Numbered from the stretch's first letter, positions 23,088 to 33,720 are shown. The stretch: DNA of 64,000 nt from Cervus elaphus (GCF_910594005.1 NC_057848.1:131884155-131948154), one strand, 5' to 3'. Made by a program: numbers and translations. The notes: a model not told the origin generated them from the sequence alone.

Positions 23088-23310
23088 TGGGCTTCCCAGG
23101 TGGCTCAGCAGTAAAGAATCTGCCTGCCAACACAGGAGACTCAAGGGATGTGAGTTTGATCCCTGGGTCAGGAAGACCCCCTGGAGATGGAACTGGCAAC
23201 CCACTCCAGTATTCTTGCCTGGAGAAATCCCATGGACAGAGGAACCTGGTGGGCTACAGCCCATGGGGTTGCAAAAGAGTCAGACACGACTGAGCAACTA
23301 AAACAGCAAT
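23088..23310 (+). repeat. Bov-tA SINE
   Basis: GGGCTTCCCAGGTGGCTCAG to GTCAGACACGACTGAGCAAC. Confidence 0.93.
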
Positions 23311-23770
23311 ATGTCGTTCTATTATCATATTCAATATATTACTATAGGTTATATATCAGAGGTATGCTCAGGTTTTCTACCTTTTGTAATACATTTCAGG
23401 TTTTTGCAGTAGATTGCCCAATTCCTGTTTCACTTATTTTTACAGTTATTCGTAGTTTAAATCCCTAAAAGTCACAACATCCATAGTGAAGAATAATTTT
23501 TTCCTTCTTTAATACCTTGATTTCAGTCATTTCATACAAAGTGAATGTCTACTACTGAGAAGAGTTCAAGTCAATGCAAACCTCAGGTATTAACATCATT
23601 TTGTAATGTGTAACCCTCCCCACCAGGAACATGTCTTGCTGTGGTAGCCATCCATAAGGGGAGCTCCTCTTCTCATCTAATTACCATGGTTGCCAGACTT
23701 GATTGCAATCATCCTCTGGAGTCCATTTCTTATAAGTAACACAAACGTCTATTTATAAGAAAACATGGCT
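23311..23770. other. Unassigned intergenic sequence
   Basis: No gene or clear repeat recognised. Confidence 0.35.
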
Positions 23771-23960
23771 GGACTTTCCTGGTGGCCCAGTGGCTTATAC
23801 TCTGCACTCCCAATGCAGGGGGCCTGGGTTTGATCCCTGGTCAGGGAGCTAGATCCCATATGCCACCCACAACTAAAGATCCCATATGTTGCAACTAAGA
23901 GCTGGTGCAGTCAAATAAGTACATATTAAAAAAAAAAGAAAGAAAGAAAAGAAAAGAAAG
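23771..23960 (+). repeat. CHR-type SINE
   Basis: GGACTTTCCTGGTGGCCCAG, CCAATGCAGGGGGCCTGGGT, TTTGATCCCTGGTCAGGGAG, AAGATCCCATATG and an AAAG-rich tail. Confidence 0.85.
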
Positions 23961-24110
23961 CATGGAGAGATTACTTAATGCAGCACCACATAAAGATAGC
24001 CAAAGGGTTCATTCTGCATCCATGACCTCACAGTATGAAATGAGAGTCATATAAAGAATAATTAATTGAAAATAACTTTATTGAATAACCAATAGCTAGC
24101 ATATATAACG
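23961..24110. other. Unassigned intergenic sequence
   Basis: Nothing recognised. Confidence 0.3.
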
Positions 24111-24388
24111 GAGAAGGCAATGGCACCCCACTCCAGTACTCTTGCCTGGAAAATCCCTTGGAAGGGAGAAGCCTGGTGGGCTGCGGTCCATGGGGTCGCT
24201 AAGGGTTGGACAGGACTGAGCGACTTCACTTTCACTTTTCACTTTCATGCATTGGAGAAGGAAATGGCAACCCACTCCAGTGTTCTTGCCTGGAGAATCC
24301 TAGGGATGGGGGAGCCTGGTGGGCTGCCGTCTATGGGGCTGCACAGAGTCGGGCACGACTGAAGCGACTTAGCAGCAGCAGCAGCAGC
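24111..24388 (+). repeat. Bov-A2 SINE (dimer)
   Basis: Two Bov-A monomers: GGAGAAGGCAATGGCACCCC, linker GACTTCACTTTCACTTTTCA, then GGAGAAGGAAATGGCAACCC and GTCGGGCACGACTGAAGCG, ending in an AGC microsatellite, as Bov-A2 does. Confidence 0.95.
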
Positions 24389-25919
24389 TTCCCCCAAAGA
24401 ATTGGCGAAAATGCTTAACACAGTGTTCTTGGGAAATGTTCTGAGCTTCTCTTCTTCTTGAGCTGAATATTTTGCAGTTTGCTCTTCATCTGTGGGTCCC
24501 CTACAATCTTTGTCTTCTGATAATCACCCTTGTTTAGGAAACTTTATTATGATTTCTGGAAATAGTCTCGACATATAGTCACTGGTAAAAAAAAAAAATC
24601 ACTTTGGTCCAGTTGGTTTAGCACTTAGGTTGCAGATAAGAGTTGTTTTTCTTCATCAGACTCTGTAACATGTCTAGGTATGGCCTCTGTCTTTCTAAAG
24701 CCTTGTTGCTTTGTAGTTTTGGCTTGAGGCCACGTGTTCTGGGGCCTGCCTCCGTCTGTTGTGCTCCTTTGTCCCATCCTTCTCTTTTGTGGCAATAAGG
24801 TCATGGAGGAAAGAGCCATCCTTTGGTTCTTTGAGCAGGAAGAATCTTTTCTCTTCCCTCTCAATCTTGTGTCAATGAGCCAGCTCAGAGCATCCATCTT
24901 GCTGCCGGCCTGTTAAGGGAAGTCATGCAGACCCACCTGTTTTCTGCCTTGTACCCTGCCAACTGTACTTTGATCCAGTTCATGACCAGTCCCTTGGCCT
25001 TTGGCATCTTAAACCAGCATTTGGACTTTTGAGTTGGATCTCAAGCTTGTAGCCCAGTGCCCCATGAAGGGCTTTGACTTGGATTGCAGCTGGGCTCCCT
25101 CGACTCTCTGGCTGTTTGAGGATATGATTTCCCTTTAAAGTAAATCATTGAAGCCAAAAGTAAGATCTTGGTCCAATGAAAGGTCCCCTACTGCCTTTTT
25201 TGTTGTCCTCAAGGAGAGGATTTGGACACTCTCAGATTAGGATCCAAACTGATGACAGATATTTTTTACTGGGCAGAACCAGAGGTCCTATAACATTTAA
25301 CCATTGCTAAAAGTTGTTAAAATTCATATTTAACATTGTTATAGAGAAGGCATGACTGAGACCCTTTCATCATTTGATCCTTCCATCTATGTTTCAAAAA
25401 AAGATTAACAGAGAAGTTGGGGAAAAGAAACTGGTAAACTCTAAAGAATCTCATTTTTAAACAAATTTTCTATCCCCTGTCAAGCTTTCAGCATTCAAAA
25501 AAAAAGTGAAATGTACAACTTAGATAATATCTGGTGAACTCTGCTCTGCAGTCTGCCTCTTTATTGAAACCTCCTGTAGTATCATAGGAGACTCACTGAG
25601 ATATCTGTTAATGAAAAGTCGGACAGCAAGAAAGAAATAATAAGGACAGTTTATCTCTTTGGCAGGCTTCTAATAAAAAAAATGAAAAGAAAGTAAGTTC
25701 ATTTTAATTGATGAAAGAAACACGGATTTCATCAAGTTGGAAAAGGCAGGTAAACACTACTAAGGGCAAACAGCATTCCTCTGTGCTTCTTGGTTAAAGA
25801 TGCTGAGCATCGTTCTATTGGAACACGAATTAGTTTCATGGTAATTGAAATTACCATGGAAATTTAAATATGAAAATATTTGGTTTTTTCCTAGGATTAG
25901 CATAGCTTCTTATTGATAA
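24389..25919. other. Unassigned intergenic sequence
   Basis: About 1.5 kb without young repeats. The minus-strand frame at 24,625-24,897 has no recognised domain and no poly(A) signature in its own orientation, so I do not call a gene. A 12-A run is at 24,587. Confidence 0.4.
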
Positions 25920-26000
25920 GGACATATTTCCAATGATGAGCACAGTGACTGACAGAAAGTTGGTGCTCAACAAATCATTTTGGAATGGATGAATAAAAGA
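25920..26000 (+). repeat. L2 3' end fragment
   Basis: AGCACAGTGACTGACAGAAAG, TTGGTGCTCAACAAATCATT and GGAATGGATGAATAAA match the L2 tail. Confidence 0.55.
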
Positions 26001-26129
26001 TAATGCATGATCTCTACCTGCAGGAATTTATTATCTACTTGGGAAGAGAAACATGCTTGCACACACACATACACACAATGCTTCCCACAATTTTATTCCT
26101 TGTTAATATTTCACTGTTGTTATTGATGC

Positions 26130-26505
26130 TTTCAAACTGTGGTGCTGGAGAAGACTCTTGAGAGTCTCTTGGACAGCAAGGAGATCAAACCAGTCCATCT
26201 TAAAGGAAATCAACCCTGAATATTCATTCATATCAGAAAGGACTGATGCTGAAGTTGAAGCTCCAATACTTTAGCCACCTGATGTGAAGAGCTGACTCAT
26301 TTAAAAAGACCCTGATGCTGGAAGGATTGAGGGCAGGAGGAGAAGGGGACGACAGAGGATGAGATGGCTGGATGGCATCACCGACTCAATGGACATGAGT
26401 TTGAGCAAACTCCGGGGATTATTGAAAGACAGGGGAGCCTGGTGTGCTGGAGTCCATGGGGTCGCAAAGAGACACACGACTGAGCGAGTGAACAACAGCA
26501 AGTTT
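26130..26505 (+). mobile_element. BovB LINE 3' end
   Basis: GGAGAAGACTCTTGAGAGTC, AAGGAGATCAAACCAGTCC, GATGGATGGCATCACCGACTC-type block and GGGGTCGCAAAGAGACACAC mark the last 370 bases of BovB. It is 5' truncated. Confidence 0.9.
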
Positions 26506-27117
26506 GAGGGCAGAAGAAACTCAGGATTCTTTGGCAGCAAGTGGATATAGGCACTGGGGTGTGATAAGATGGGGGCTCACTTCAGGCTCTCATCAATTCA
26601 CCAGACCTTACCAGGCCCCTGGCTTCCCTATTTTGAACAGAAGAACTTCTGAATTAGTTCTTGAAAAGCCACCCTACATTGCTTCTTTCTGTTTTTGGTT
26701 CTCAGAGGTGGCTTTCCGAGTGGTCTGAAGAAATACACCTCTATTTTACTACTTCAGCTTAAACACCTGTCATCTTGCTGAATCAACCTACTTTGGCAAA
26801 GCCCATATCCCAGGCTCATAGCTAATTCCCCCTTGCTGCTTCAGGGCGGGCTCTGAATTCCACTCTGCCCCTCCAAAGTCTTGCCTGGACATCACCAGTT
26901 TCCTGGGCTCCTGCCTTAGCAGCTCTCAGAGGGGACACACTGGGTTGCTCCAGGAGCAATTGTCTGTTTTGATCACTTGCAAACATGAGACTTTTTAAGA
27001 TAACCTTTAGGTGTTGCATTTGCAACATTAGGGAAGAGCCTGCTTGAGTTCACTGGGGGCTTCAGGGCAGGGAGAATGGGGACAGAGTGGGTATCCTGAA
27101 GGAGGATGAGTGGGGCT
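26506..27117. other. Unassigned intergenic sequence
   Basis: No gene or clear repeat recognised. Confidence 0.35.
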
Positions 27118-27342
27118 TGTGCCGTGCTCAGTTGCTCCAGTTGTGTCTGACTCTATGCAGCCCCATGGACTGTAGCCCACCAGACTCCTCTGTCCATGGG
27201 ATTCTCCAGGAGAGAATGCTGGAGTGGGTTGCCATTTCCTTTTCCAAGGGATCTTCCCAACCCAGGGATCAAATCCACATCTCATGTGTCTCCTGCACTG
27301 GCAGGTGGATTCTTTTCCACTGAACCACCTGGGAAGCTCATG
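27118..27342 (-). repeat. Bov-tA SINE (antisense)
   Basis: GTGCTCAGTTGCTCCAGTTG to GAACCACCTGGGAAGCTC. Confidence 0.92.
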
Positions 27343-27363
27343 AGTGGGATTAAGGATTCCATT

Positions 27364-27752
27364 CAAGTTCAGTTCAGTTCAGTTCTGTCACTCAGTCATG
27401 TCTGACTCTTTGCAATCCCCATGGAATGCAGCATTCCAGGCTTGCCTGTCCCTCACCAACTCCCGGAGCTTACTCAAACTCATGTCCATCCAGTTGGTGA
27501 TGCCATCCAACCATCTCATTCTCTGTCATCCCCTTCTCCTCCTGCCCTCAATCTTTCCCAGCATCAGTGTCTTTTCCAGTGAGTCAGGTCTTTGCATCAG
27601 GTGGCCAAAGTACTGGAGTTTCAGCTTCAGCATCAGTCCTTCCAATGAATATTCAGGACTGATTTCCTTTAGGATGGACTGGTTGGATCTCCTTGCAGTC
27701 CAAGGGGCTCTCAAGAGTCTTCTCCAACACCACAGCTCAAAAGCATCAATTT
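27364..27752 (-). mobile_element. BovB LINE 3' part (antisense), left of the ERV insertion
   Basis: It starts with the BovB end (TTCAGTTCAGTTCTGTCACT, antisense) and runs through CAGTACTGGAGTTTCAGC-type blocks to CTCAAAAGCATCAAT. The same BovB copy resumes at 32,940, so the 5.2 kb between is a later insertion. Confidence 0.92.
27739..27752. repeat. Target-site duplication, left (ERV retrocopy)
   Basis: AAAAGCATCAATTT, matched exactly at 32,936-32,949. It begins with AAAA as LINE endonuclease targets do. At 14 bp it is far longer than the 4-6 bp made by retroviral integrase. Confidence 0.88.
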
Positions 27753-27931
27753 GGGGCACTCCCCATCCCCCTTCTGATGTCTATGTCAGAAGCTTTCTCT
27801 GTCCCTTCTTATACTTTAATAAAACTCTGCTACACAAAAGCTCTTGAGTGATCAAGCCTGGTCCCTTGTCCTGAAGTTAAATCTTCTTCTTCGGAGATCA
27901 CAAGTCTGAAACCATTCACTGTAAGCTATCT
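27753..27931 (+). mobile_element. ERV 5' R and U5
   Basis: R is 83 bases, opening GGGGCACTC and containing AATAAA, and matches the 3' R over its full length with 7 differences, all transitions. U5 follows to about 27,931. Confidence 0.85.
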
Positions 27932-27962
27932 TGGGGGCTCATCTTGGAGGCTCATCTGGGAT
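27932..27962 (+). other. ERV primer-binding site region (tRNA-Pro-like, apparently doubled)
   Basis: Two overlapping-in-phase stretches resemble the tRNA-Pro primer site typical of class I retroviruses: TGGGGGCTCATCTTGGAG (27,932) and TGGAGGCTCATCTGGGAT (27,945). By my count the second fits better (15 of 18). Confidence 0.6.
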
Positions 27963-27970
27963 CTTCAGGA

Positions 27971-27980
27971 CAAGGTAAGA
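27971..27980 (+). other. Retained retroviral splice donor
   Basis: CAAG|GTAAGA after the primer site is a strong 5' splice site. That gag-pol follows shows the copied RNA was unspliced. Confidence 0.6.
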
Positions 27981-30030
27981 ACGCTCAGAGCTCTAGCCTT
28001 TCTGCTTTCTCAGTATATGCATTTTTCTGCTTTACTTTACTAACTCTACAGTGTGCTTGTGTGAATGAATAACATGCCCTGCACGAAGCAAGTGATGAGT
28101 CCTGCTCTGCGGTTTTGCAGTGCCTCCTAATGACTGAAGGCAGTCCCAAAAAGGGGAGCCTTGTCAGGGGTTTATACCAACCTGCCAACGCTAAGAGACA
28201 CCAAACATCCCTGTGAGGGGAGCAGCCAGAAATGGGCAAAGCAAGTGGATTGAACTTTCCTTTCTTGGTCATCTTTTCCTGGTCTCTTTGACCATTTCAT
28301 AATTATGTAGGGAATTAGAAGTACTAACCATATCTGTCAGATCATAGATTTCTGAAGAACTTGTGATCCATGCCATTACTGTGTACTTTTTCTTAGACCC
28401 CAAGCTTGGAATAGTCATGTGACACCCAGACTTGCTAGGAGCACATTTGGGAATGAGGTGGAATTCTAGCTTCAGCAGCGTCTCTCTTGGCTGCCTGCCT
28501 CAGGGTCCAGCGACCTGAAAATGAGTCTTTGTCATAGCTGTGCCTCCGAACTATATGGATGGAAGCACTGCTAGAGAGCATGAGGTTTCTAAGAACATAG
28601 GTCGAGAATCCCAGATTGGAAGTACAGCTGGCTTCTGCCTTTGGTAGTGCTGTTAGTGTATCAGAGGAGGCTCTCTGGTGGATTTTGTCTCAACTCCTTA
28701 GATAATCCTTTTGTGGAATCTGTGGAAATGAACTGGAAGGATTGGTACTAATAATTTGAGGATGAAAAATCACTTTTTCCTCACTGGGTGACCCTTCACT
28801 ACCTCTTTTGCTATCACATATACTGGTGTAGTAACTCTCAGAGAAGGGACATCTTGGTTGTTGTTCATCTCTTTGACTCACCGCTTCTACTATGGTCAGG
28901 ACTGTACGTAGAAATGTGCACAGACACGTGTAAAGATGGATGCTTCCCCTAGTAGGCCTAGTTCAGGAAACATTTCTGGGGAAGCTACTCTGTTCCACTT
29001 TCGATGGCATCAGAGAAAAGGACAAATCAAGTCAAGGGTCTTGGTGGTATGAAACTAAATCAACTTGGGATGCCATCAGGTCTACCTCTGATGCATCTTC
29101 ACCTCACCTCGATGGTAGAACCGAGAGGGACAAGTAAGGCACCTGCATTGGTAAGGGACAGACCACGTCCAACCAGGGAGGAAAGCTTCAGTGGAAAGTT
29201 TGTCTCTACCCCCATCTAGAGCAGGGAGGGATGCCTCCATTGGAAAGAAGCCACAGCTGTGGAGGCCATTTTTTTCTTTCTTACAGATGGGAGCTAACAG
29301 TCTCAGAACCACTCCTTTACAATGTATTTTTTAAAAACTGGGACAAGTTTGATTCCCAGAATTTAAAAAAACACACCTGATCTTCTGTGATACTGAATAG
29401 CTACAGTATCCTTTGGAAGATGGGGAATGCTGACCTGTTGAAGGATCTCAGTTATTACCGTTTTACAACTGGACCAGTTCTGTAGAAAACAAGAGAAATG
29501 GGTAGAAGTGCCATATGTGTTGCTCTTTATTTCTCTGTGAGACATGCCAAACTTATGTCCTAAGGGTGAAGATTTGGGTGTAAAACCTTCAGCTGCCTCC
29601 TGTTCTCTTACTTTGTCCCTGTATCTGGGGCTCCTGACTGAACAAATTGAGAATAAGGGCACTCTTCCAGGAGGAGTTGCCTCAGTCTCGGTAGAAATAT
29701 TGCCGTCGAGACTATCGAGAGGATCCAAAAAGTACATAGAAGACTTTACGGTACTAACTTTACATTATGACCTTACTTAGAGAGATACTTACTTCAGACA
29801 GACACTGACTCCTGACTCGAAAACTTGAGTTTTGGGAGAAGCTACTACTTTTGGAGATGAATGGCTTGAACGTGGGATAAGGGGAAAGAGGAAACACGAA
29901 ATAGCCCTCCTCCCTACTGGGAGGCAAGCAGTTCCTATAACAGAGCCAGTTTGTCAGGTGTAGTCTTGAAGGCCTCAAGTGAGCGCACATCCTGAGACTT
30001 TAGACTATGCTAAGTTGGTTAACATAAAAC
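27975..30030 (+). pseudogene. ERV leader and degenerate gag (matrix region)
   Basis: Position between the splice donor and the recognisable capsid part implies leader, matrix and early capsid. Every frame is interrupted and I cannot align it in detail. Confidence 0.45.
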
Positions 30031-30039
30031 AGGGAGAGA

Positions 30040-30200
30040 AGAAACTCCTGGTAAATTCCTAGATAGACTACAGGAGGCTCTCTGCAAGTTTACTGATGTT
30101 GATCCCGAAAGTTCAGAGGGACAAATGATCTTAAAAGATAGATCACTCAGTTGGCTCCAGATACTTGCTGTACATTACAAAAACAGGAGTTTGGACCAAA
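30040..30200 (+). pseudogene. ERV gag capsid remnant
   Basis: One frame shows a major-homology-region-like stretch with the DPES motif near 30,100-30,115, typical of class I capsids. Stops flank it. Confidence 0.6.
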
Positions 30201-30360
30201 TCAGTCTTTTAAAAAACTGTTACAGTATATTATGGTAGAGAATACAAGGAGGAAAAAAGAACCAGACAAAGGACTGAAGCCCCAACAATGACAGTTAGAT
30301 CTGCTCTGAAACAGCCTGAGGAAAAATGTCCAGAGGAACCCAGGTGAAAAGGGATGGACT

Positions 30361-30474
30361 TGTTATTACTGTGGAAAAAAGGGGCATCTCAAGCAAGATT
30401 GCCTTCAGGCATCTAAGCTGCCCCTGGCTCCATGTCCAGTCTGCAGAGGACCATACTGGAGAAGAGACTGCCCT
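30361..30474 (+). pseudogene. ERV gag nucleocapsid, two zinc knuckles
   Basis: 30,361-30,402 encodes a complete CX2CX4HX4C knuckle. A second at 30,433-30,471 starts CPVC and ends DC but has tyrosine where histidine is expected, so it has lost its zinc ligand. Confidence 0.8.
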
Positions 30475-30599
30475 CCAAGGTGTAGGCCCCAGAGGTGGAA
30501 TCTCAAGACAATCGGAACTGAAGGTGCCCAGGGGTCCCCACACAAGCCCATATTCTAATAACACCTGAGGAACTCCAGGCATTAATAACTGTGGAGGGC

Positions 30600-30660
30600 C
30601 TACCAGGGCCCTGTCAATATTCTTTTGGACACTGGGGCAACTTTCTGCTCACTAAAGCCC
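30600..30660 (+). pseudogene. ERV protease active-site remnant
   Basis: LLDTGAT is encoded around 30,622-30,642. DTGA is the aspartic-protease catalytic motif. Confidence 0.8.
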
Positions 30661-30979
30661 CTGGTCTGCTTTCCTCCTGATCCACTACTATAATGAGGTT
30701 GTCTGGATGACCCAAATGCTATTATTTCAGTCATCCTTTAACCTGAAACTGGGACTCTGTGCTATTTTCTCGAGTTTCTAACCTTGCTAGAGTCTCCCTC
30801 ACCCCTTCTGGGTAGGGATATACTGAGCAAGGTCCAGGCCTCTGTTTTCATAAATATGGAACCTGCCCTTTTAATTGAACAAAATGTAAATCCTAAAGTG
30901 TGGGCTGATGGAAAAACTGTGGGTCGAGCACAAAATACTGTTTCCGTCGTCATCAAGCTCAATGACCCTAACCTATTTT

Positions 30980-31245
30980 CACATTAAAGCAGTATCCATT
31001 AAAGCCTGAAGTGTTAAGGAAAGGTTAAAACCCATCACTGAAAATTTAAAGAAACAGGGGTTATTAATTCCCTGTAACAGTCCATACAACACTCCTATTT
31101 TGGGGGTAAAAAAGTCAAATGATAAATGGACACTTGTTCAAGATATACAAGTAATAAGTGTCTAATCCTTATACTTTATTGTCTGATATTCCTAAACAAG
31201 CCAAATATTTTTCAATCATTTATTTGAAGGATGCTTTCTAGAGTT
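30980..31245 (+). pseudogene. ERV reverse transcriptase, N-terminal remnant
   Basis: NSPYNTPI is encoded at 31,076-31,099, followed by a GVKK stretch and, after a frame change, LKDAF near 31,227-31,241, where it stops. The segment with the YxDD catalytic motif is absent. Confidence 0.75.
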
Positions 31246-31550
31246 AAACCTATATTAGATCATCCTCTACCTATGATTTTAAGCCAATTGAGAGGATTCT
31301 TAGGCATTATAGGCTATTGCCGCATTTGGATTCTGGGTTATAGGGACTTGCCTAGCCTTTATATAAACTTATAACTGAGACTCAGCATGTGCAAACCCAC
31401 TAGCTGGTTTGGTTCCCAGAGACTCAAAATGCTTTTAAGGCTCTTCAAACTGCTCTCTTGTAGGCTCCCACTTTGAGCTTGCCCACAGGATCAGAGTTTG
31501 TTTGTTACTGAAAAAAAACAGGCTATGGCCACATTGCTTAAGGGTAATTG
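31246..31550 (+). pseudogene. ERV reverse transcriptase thumb/connection remnant
   Basis: LRGFLGI-type text near 31,285-31,310 and AFKAL near 31,430 fit the region just after the polymerase core, so a deletion joins it to the previous segment. Confidence 0.65.
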
Positions 31551-31659
31551 TTACTATTGTTTTGCTAGTGCCTAAAGCTCATAGGTTTACTAATGGGTGA
31601 AATTTTACTGTACTGACTTCTCATGATGTAAGTGGGATCTTAAACTCTAAAGTTCAGAG

Positions 31660-31830
31660 CAAAGATGCTCCACCTTTAAAGCTGCTGTAATTCAAGGGGT
31701 ATCGAAAGCTCTAGGAATAGAATATCACTTACACTCTTCCTGGAAACCCCAACCTTCAGAAAAAGTTGAAAAGGCTAATGATATTATTAAAAGACATCCA
31801 TGTAAGCTAATTCAGGAAACACAAGGCAGT
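31660..31830 (+). pseudogene. ERV integrase, C-terminal core remnant
   Basis: LGIEYHLH and EKVEKAN (near 31,760-31,780) match the end of the integrase core. The zinc-binding N-terminus and most of the core are missing. Confidence 0.75.
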
Positions 31831-32403
31831 TTAAAGCTTTACCCATAGCTTTAATGAGGGCTTGAACTGCGCCTAAGAAGGGACTGTCCTAAAGCCTTAT
31901 AACTAACTATTTGACTCAGCTTTCAGCTTTTCAACCTCCTCATCAATTGAAGGCTTCCCATGATGGGTTTCTCCACTTCAAGGAAAGGACTTTCTTCAGC
32001 TCTGTGAATAACTTTACCAACAACAATCATATGTGACACCTCTTCTTGATCTGATGACATCTAGCAATCCTAAGATGGACTGATGTAATATAAACATAAT
32101 GTAACTTTTAATTTTGATTAAGCTGTAACTTGATTTAATGATTATTTTGCCTTACATCTGAAACTACATAATGGGGTTTGTTTCTAACCGTGTGAAGGCT
32201 TTTAGGTTACAAATGGTTGTCCAGGCTCCTATGCGTGTCATAGCCTCCTCCAACTATTACTTGGGGCCTCTGGATCAGAAACCCTCAATATGAGGGTTAG
32301 GAGAAAATGTTGCCTCAACTATTTAGGGATGATGCCCTTCAACAGCAGGAAGTAGTTATGGAATGAGAATGATGCCCCTTTCCCTTTTCAACATAATTCT
32401 CCT
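31830..32403 (+). pseudogene. ERV end of pol and almost fully deleted env
   Basis: Fewer than 600 bases separate the integrase remnant from the polypurine tract, where a full env would need about 1.5-2 kb. No env domain is recognisable. Confidence 0.55.
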
Positions 32404-32420
32404 AAAAGAAAAGGGGGAAA
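32404..32420 (+). other. ERV polypurine tract
   Basis: AAAAGAAAAGGGGGAAA directly before the TG that opens U3. Confidence 0.8.
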
Positions 32421-32930
32421 TGAGAGAGTCAGTTCCTAGGCAGGTTGATAAGAAGTCCAGGGTCCTCAAGGAGAAAGGGGTCTGGGGCTCTCGAGTAGGA
32501 GATAGGGGTCTGGAATTCTCAAGGAGGAGGAAAGGGCAAGCATCTTTTTTTTCTCTACATTCCTTAGTCTTAGTCACATAAAAATTTTTTTTAAAGCCCA
32601 GAACTGATGATTACACAACAAATAACTCAGTTTGAACTCTGTACTAAGGATTATATAACAACAAGATATTCTGCTTGAGGACAGTTTCTCCTCCTGAAAA
32701 CCTTCTGGCTAATCCTGTTATCTTAAAATGTAAATTATGAGAGTGGATCCAGTAAAGATCAAGATCTTTACAACCTTGAGACATTCTTTTGATTTATTGT
32801 AATAATTAATTAAAAAGTATATAACTCCCTTGCTAAAGACTAGCAGGGGGGCACTCTCTGTCCCCCTTCTGATGTCTATATCAAAAGCTTTCTCTGTCCC
32901 TTTTTATACTTTAATAAAACTCTGCTATAC
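32421..32930 (+). mobile_element. ERV 3' U3-R (LTR lacking U5)
   Basis: U3 opens TGAGAGAGTC and holds TATATAA at 32,818-32,824. R begins about 30 bases later (32,848) and holds AATAAA. The element stops 12 bases past AATAAA and continues as A residues: the 3' end of a polyadenylated RNA. Confidence 0.85.
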
Positions 32931-32935
32931 AAAAA

Positions 32936-32949
32936 AAAAGCATCAATTT
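32936..32949. repeat. Target-site duplication, right (ERV retrocopy)
   Basis: Exact copy of AAAAGCATCAATTT; its AAAA merges with the poly(A) tail at 32,931-32,939. Confidence 0.88.
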
Positions 32950-33232
32950 TTCGGCACTCAGCTTTATGGTCCAACTCTCACATCCATACATGACCACTGG
33001 AAAAACCATATCTTTGACTAGATGGACCATTGTCGGCAAAGTAATGTCTCTGTTTTTTAATATGCTGTCTAGGCTGATCATAGCTTTTCTTCCAAGGAGC
33101 AAGCATCTTTTAATCTCATGGCTTCAGTCACCATCTGCAGTGACTTTCGAGCCCAGGAAAATAAAGTCTGTCACTGTTTTCGTTGTCTCCCCATCTATTT
33201 CCCATTCAAGTACAGTGCCAAGATAATGACAA
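32940..33232 (-). mobile_element. BovB LINE (antisense), right of the ERV insertion
   Basis: GCATCAATTTTTCGGCACTC, CCAACTCTCACATCCATACA and AAAGTAATGTCTCTG continue the BovB copy broken at 27,752 with no loss of BovB sequence. Confidence 0.92.
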
Positions 33233-33299
33233 TCCTGGGTAGCAGATCAAGGTAGGGCTTGGAATTTTCCTGGCTCTCAGGAAATTGTTTGTTTCTGAC

Positions 33300-33480
33300 T
33301 CTTTCTCTTGTCTTTGCCCCTCCTTAACGACTTTATCTCACTTACTTCATCCATAAAATGGGTTGTAAGGTTTAACTGGAATTATGCATGTAAAATGCCC
33401 AGTACGGTGCCTGGTACCAGAAAAGCCTTCACACTAGTGAAGCAGGATACGTTGTTGTTATATAATCCTTAGTACAGAGT
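33300..33480 (+). repeat. MIR SINE tail
   Basis: ATCCATAAAATGGGTTGTAA, ATGCATGTAAAATGCCCAG and GGTGCCTGG follow the MIR 3' half. Confidence 0.6.
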
Positions 33481-33720
33481 TCAAACTGAGTTATTTGTTG
33501 TTATTTGCTTGCCCTTCTCTACTGCTCCATTCCAGGGAGTAATTTGAGGTGCTGGAGGAGGACATCCCTATCTGCCATCCTCCCAGCCCCCCAGCTGAAC
33601 AGCGCACCAGGGAAGCTGATGGGGAAATACCGTGCAGTGCATAAGGCCAACGGGGAGTGGTGGCCCCAGGAATGGACTCTTGGAGGCCCTGGATGACCTC
33701 TCTGCCCTGGCGTCCACCCT

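Larger units (their letters stand above)
27753..32939 (+). mobile_element. LINE-retroposed copy of an endogenous retrovirus RNA (class I-like)
   Basis: Order of parts: R (27,753-27,835), U5, primer-binding site, splice donor, broken gag and pol, polypurine tract, U3 (32,421-32,847), R (32,848-32,930), then A residues. There is no U3 at the 5' end and no U5 at the 3' end, which is the layout of a genomic RNA and not of a provirus. The 5' end falls on the cap site predicted from the U3 TATA box, and 14-bp duplications flank the whole. Pol looks gammaretrovirus-like. All genes carry stops and deletions (middle of RT, most of integrase, nearly all env), so nothing functional is encoded. Confidence 0.88.

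Noticed and set aside
24625..24897. 90-codon minus-strand frame in repeat-poor DNA
   Set aside because: Lysine/arginine-rich but with no recognisable domain. The nearby A-run is on the wrong strand for a processed pseudogene of this frame. Left unassigned.
27753..32939. Ordinary provirus with two LTRs
   Set aside because: 5' U3 and 3' U5 are both missing, a poly(A) is present and the duplication is 14 bp.
1..33640. NDP coding exons upstream of MAOB
   Set aside because: Expected on the same strand from mammalian synteny, but no cystine-knot coding sequence was seen; NDP probably lies left of the window.
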